The translations under genes and the position numbers were made by a program. Of a DNA stretch of 34,901 bases, positions 32,854 to 34,901 are shown piece by piece (the first letter of the stretch is position 1; the number at the start of each line of letters is the position of its first letter). The DNA is from Lentisphaerota bacterium (GTDB taxonomy: Bacteria; Verrucomicrobiota; Lentisphaeria; Oligosphaerales; JABHEG01): positions 1 through 34,901 of the forward strand of contig JABHEG010000041.1 in NCBI GenBank assembly GCA_018676675.1, written 5' to 3'. The notes beneath the pieces are model-generated. The model was given only the letters and a program-made list of their open reading frames with translations. It made no database searches and had not been told where the DNA came from.

Positions 32854-33436
32854 CCAAAAACTCCTCAATCGCGCGTATCACGCGGGCACTGGCCTCGCCG
32901 ATCGGCAAGTCCGGCAACGTGACCGTCAGGTCTGCGTAGCATGTGTAAAACGGCTCCCGTTCCGTATAGACGGCCTGGAAGTCGTCCCAGGGTCGCTCCT
33001 TGCTGAGAAATGGCGGCAGCCCTCTGCGCATCACCCGCTCGAAAAGGAGCTGGAGATCCACCCGTAGAAACACGAACTTCCCCAGTCCATTGAGGATGGG
33101 GTAGACTTCGGAGTTTGTCACCAGTCGGCCGCCCAGCGAGACAACATAACGCTCCGGGCAGCGCACCTGCCGGCGATAGAGAGCGAGCAGCGCATCCCAC
33201 TCAGCTTCCCGGAAACCATCGTCCCCAAGCGCCAGACAGACGTCACGGATGGTCACGTGCTCACCGAGCTCGGGCCGAAAACGCTCGACCACCAGATCGT
33301 CCGTGTCGTAGAACGGACATCCCCAATGCTGCGCCAGTGCCCGACCATGGGTACTCTTGCCACAGTGTTTCATTCCACCGAGAATCACCCCCGCGGCAGG
33401 CGGACGGGGATCCTCCGAACGTTCCGAACGGGCCAT
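32840..33436 (-). CDS. aroK: Shikimate kinase-like protein
   Basis: This 198-residue P-loop kinase probably phosphorylates shikimate at the 3-OH with ATP. The Walker A loop is GMKHCGKST (21-29). A DTDD motif at 44-47 corresponds to the shikimate-binding DxD. A VVSLGGRLV segment takes the place of the usual GGG motif, and the lid region holds RGLPPFL and RPW. The sequence is more divergent than its neighbours, with an unusual N-terminus (MARSERSEDPRPPAAG) and LGGR in place of GGG. The assignment therefore leans partly on context: it lies between asd (2 nt upstream) and aroC (14 nt overlap). Frames extending upstream into asd are rejected in favour of ATG 33436. Confidence 0.85.
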   Translation of the reverse strand: MARSERSEDPRPPAAGVILGGMKHCGKSTHGRALAQHWGCPFYDTDDLVVERFRPELGEHVTIRDVCLALGDDGFREAEWDALLALYRRQVRCPERYVVSLGGRLVTNSEVYPILNGLGKFVFLRVDLQLLFERVMRRGLPPFLSKERPWDDFQAVYTEREPFYTCYADLTVTLPDLPIGEASARVIRAIEEFLDVRE

Positions 33437-33438
33437 GG

Positions 33439-34551
33439 TTACGCCAGGTACTCCAGTGCGATGTTGAGCATTCTGCGTACCGGCTCGGCCGCTCCCCAGA
33501 GCAGCTGATCGCCGACAGTGAAGGCGGTCAAGTACTCGGGGCCCATGCGCATCTTGTGTACGCGCCCGATCGGTACGCCAAGCGTTCCGGAAATCGCCGA
33601 CGGTGTCAGAGCCGTAGCGGTCTCCTCCTTCGTGTTGCCGACGACCCTCACCCACTCGTTGGCTGAGGCAAGTATGTCACAGAGGTCTGCTTCCGGAACG
33701 TCCCGAGTCAGCTTGATCGTCAAGCCCTGGGAATGGCAGCGCATCGCGCCGACGCGCACGCACAACCCATCGATCGGGATAGCCGGATCCGCCTGCAGAA
33801 TCTTGTTGGCCTCGGCGTAGCCCTTCCACTCTTCCCGCGTCTGGCCCATCTCCACAGCCCGGTCAATCCACGGAATGAGGCTTCCCGCCAACGGCACGCC
33901 GAAGCGCTCAGTCGCGAAACTGTCGTCCCGCATGCACGCAGTCACGCGCCGATCAATGTCGAGAATGGCGGAAGCCGGGTCCGCAAGTTCGTCCACCACC
34001 GAAGCTGAAATCATCCCCATCTGGGCGACCAGTTCACGCATGTGCGTCGCCCCTGCCCCGGACGCGGCCTGGTAGGTCATCGACGACACCCATTCGACCA
34101 GGTTAGCCTTCAGCAGGCCGTCGATGGCCATCAGCATCAGACTGACCGTGCAATTCCCGCCAACATAGTCTCTGATCCCCGCTGCCAGCCCGCGGTCAAT
34201 CACATCACGGTTGACAGGATCCAAGACAATGATCGAGTCATCGTTCATGCGGAGAGTCGACGCTGCGTCGATCCAGTACCCATCCCAACCGGCTTCGCGC
34301 AACGCCGGGTAAACAGCCTTCGTGTAATCCCCTCCTTGACAGGTCACAACGATGTCCAATCCAGAGAGGATGTTCACATCATGCGCATCGCCAAGCAAGC
34401 CACTGCCCAACCCAACATCCGGCGCCGCTTGACCAACCTGCGACGTCGAGAAAAAGACCGGCTCAAAACCAGTGAAATCACCCTCGACCCGCATTCGGTC
34501 CATCAAGACCGACCCGACCATTCCACGCCAACCTACGAAACCGACTCGCAT
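33439..34551 (-). CDS. asd: Aspartate-semialdehyde dehydrogenase (enterobacterial type)
   Basis: This 370-residue NADP-dependent enzyme reduces aspartyl phosphate to aspartate semialdehyde, the branch point for lysine/diaminopimelate, threonine and methionine. The N-terminus [15 protein letters not shown], then [29 protein letters not shown] and LDPVNRDVI match the Escherichia coli-type enzyme closely. The nucleophile is Cys134 in GGNCTVSLM. Later segments are [49 protein letters not shown] with the active-site His, and [14 protein letters not shown]. This branch differs from the shorter Asd of many bacteria. It is the first gene of the asd-aroK-aroC operon; AAGAGG and GGGAG lie just upstream of ATG 34551. 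Confidence 0.96.
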   Translation of the reverse strand: MRVGFVGWRGMVGSVLMDRMRVEGDFTGFEPVFFSTSQVGQAAPDVGLGSGLLGDAHDVNILSGLDIVVTCQGGDYTKAVYPALREAGWDGYWIDAASTLRMNDDSIIVLDPVNRDVIDRGLAAGIRDYVGGNCTVSLMLMAIDGLLKANLVEWVSSMTYQAASGAGATHMRELVAQMGMISASVVDELADPASAILDIDRRVTACMRDDSFATERFGVPLAGSLIPWIDRAVEMGQTREEWKGYAEANKILQADPAIPIDGLCVRVGAMRCHSQGLTIKLTRDVPEADLCDILASANEWVRVVGNTKEETATALTPSAISGTLGVPIGRVHKMRMGPEYLTAFTVGDQLLWGAAEPVRRMLNIALEYLA

Positions 34552-34687
34552 TGCCTCTTACTCCCAGCACATGGTATGCAGCCACGACCGCCGCTGCTGC
34601 GACGCTCAAATGGAAAACGATAAACTCGCTAATATAGCCCTTCCCAACACAAAGGGTAGCCGACCCGTCGACACCTTCTGGCTTCTT
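34552..34687. promoter_or_regulatory. asd upstream region
   Basis: The region upstream of asd holds no gene. On the minus strand a TATATT (34636-34631) could serve as a -10 element, but no good -35 element is found at normal spacing. Confidence 0.25.
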
Positions 34688-34901
34688 GGAGGGCGTGTCG
34701 TCCCCGACCGCCGTGCCTCTGATCCCCGGCCTGCAAAACGGTCGCTGTGGACATCGACCCTCCAGAGACGCTCCGCGCGGGCACTGTTCGCTGGAGGGCG
34801 TGTCGTCCCCGACCGCCGTGCCTTCTGCCCCCGGCCTGTGAGACGGTCGCTGTGGACATCGACCCTCCAAAGACGCTCCGCTCGGGCACCGTTCGCTGGA
34901 A
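34688..34901. repeat. 105-bp tandem repeat array reaching the window edge
   Basis: Two full units start at 34688 and 34793, and a third begins at 34898, so the period is 105 nt. Within a unit the first third (GGAGGGCGTGTCGTCCCCG...) and the last segment before the junction (...CGCTGTGGACATCGACCCTCC) form an imperfect inverted repeat of about 23 nt, so each unit can fold back. Minus-strand frames through it read LEGRCPQRP...TAVGDDTPS, but these are repeat-coded and not proteins. The true length of the array cannot be seen. Confidence 0.85.

Noticed and set aside
34478..34889. Minus-strand frames reading LEGRCPQRP and TAVGDDTPS
   Set aside because: They are translations of the 105-bp repeat units, which also overlap the start of asd.

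Overview
The window looks like a piece of chromosome from a GC-rich, Gram-negative bacterium of the PVC superphylum, most likely Kiritimatiellota, Lentisphaerota or a close relative. This assignment is inference. It rests on a prepilin-like protein with an [10 protein letters not shown]-terminus that lacks the usual Gly before the Phe, a TMTC-type GT-C protein with TPRs, DUF6785/OPT-like membrane proteins, large secreted beta-sandwich/glycosidase-like proteins, and intergenic space filled with palindromic and tandem repeats. No tRNA, rRNA or CRISPR array was recognised.

Layout. 1-570: no convincing gene. 571-3420 (+): a class I methyltransferase with an N-terminal zinc-binding motif, then a TMTC/O-mannosyltransferase-like membrane protein with TPRs. 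3610-6586 (-): purA, uppS and cdsA, with uppS and cdsA overlapping by 8 nt. An intrinsic-terminator-like hairpin lies inside the purA leader. 6755-6870: a 116-bp MITE-like element, with a second copy at 27604-27719.

6993-22056 (+) is the most interesting part: nine tightly packed genes that form an undescribed-looking envelope system. They encode a DUF6785/OPT-like membrane protein, a 302-aa soluble protein of unknown family, a PqqD-like (RRE-fold) protein, an FtsX-type permease, a MacB/LolD-type ATPase, a 1668-aa protein joining an apparently inactive M28 peptidase-like ectodomain to an FtsX permease, a second OPT-like membrane protein, a second LolD-type ATPase, and a secreted two-domain beta-sandwich protein. 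The OPT-like carriers, the M28-like fold and PqqD belong to families associated with peptides. My working hypothesis is therefore an ATP-driven system that senses, transports or releases a peptide or lipopeptide. No substrate can be read from the sequence. Directly downstream, after a five-unit 44-bp tandem array, comes a 1447-aa secreted glycosidase-like protein.

26692-27432 (-) is the prepilin-like gene. 27831-28922 (+) is a zinc-ribbon membrane protein. 29244-31015 (+) is a two-gene catabolic unit (2-hydroxyacid dehydrogenase and FAH-family hydrolase) behind a very good sigma70-type promoter. 31016-31797 is GC-rich repeat-bearing DNA. 31798-34551 (-) is a compact amino-acid biosynthesis operon, asd-aroK-aroC. 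The window ends inside a 105-bp tandem repeat array, a diverged copy of which also lies near 31085.
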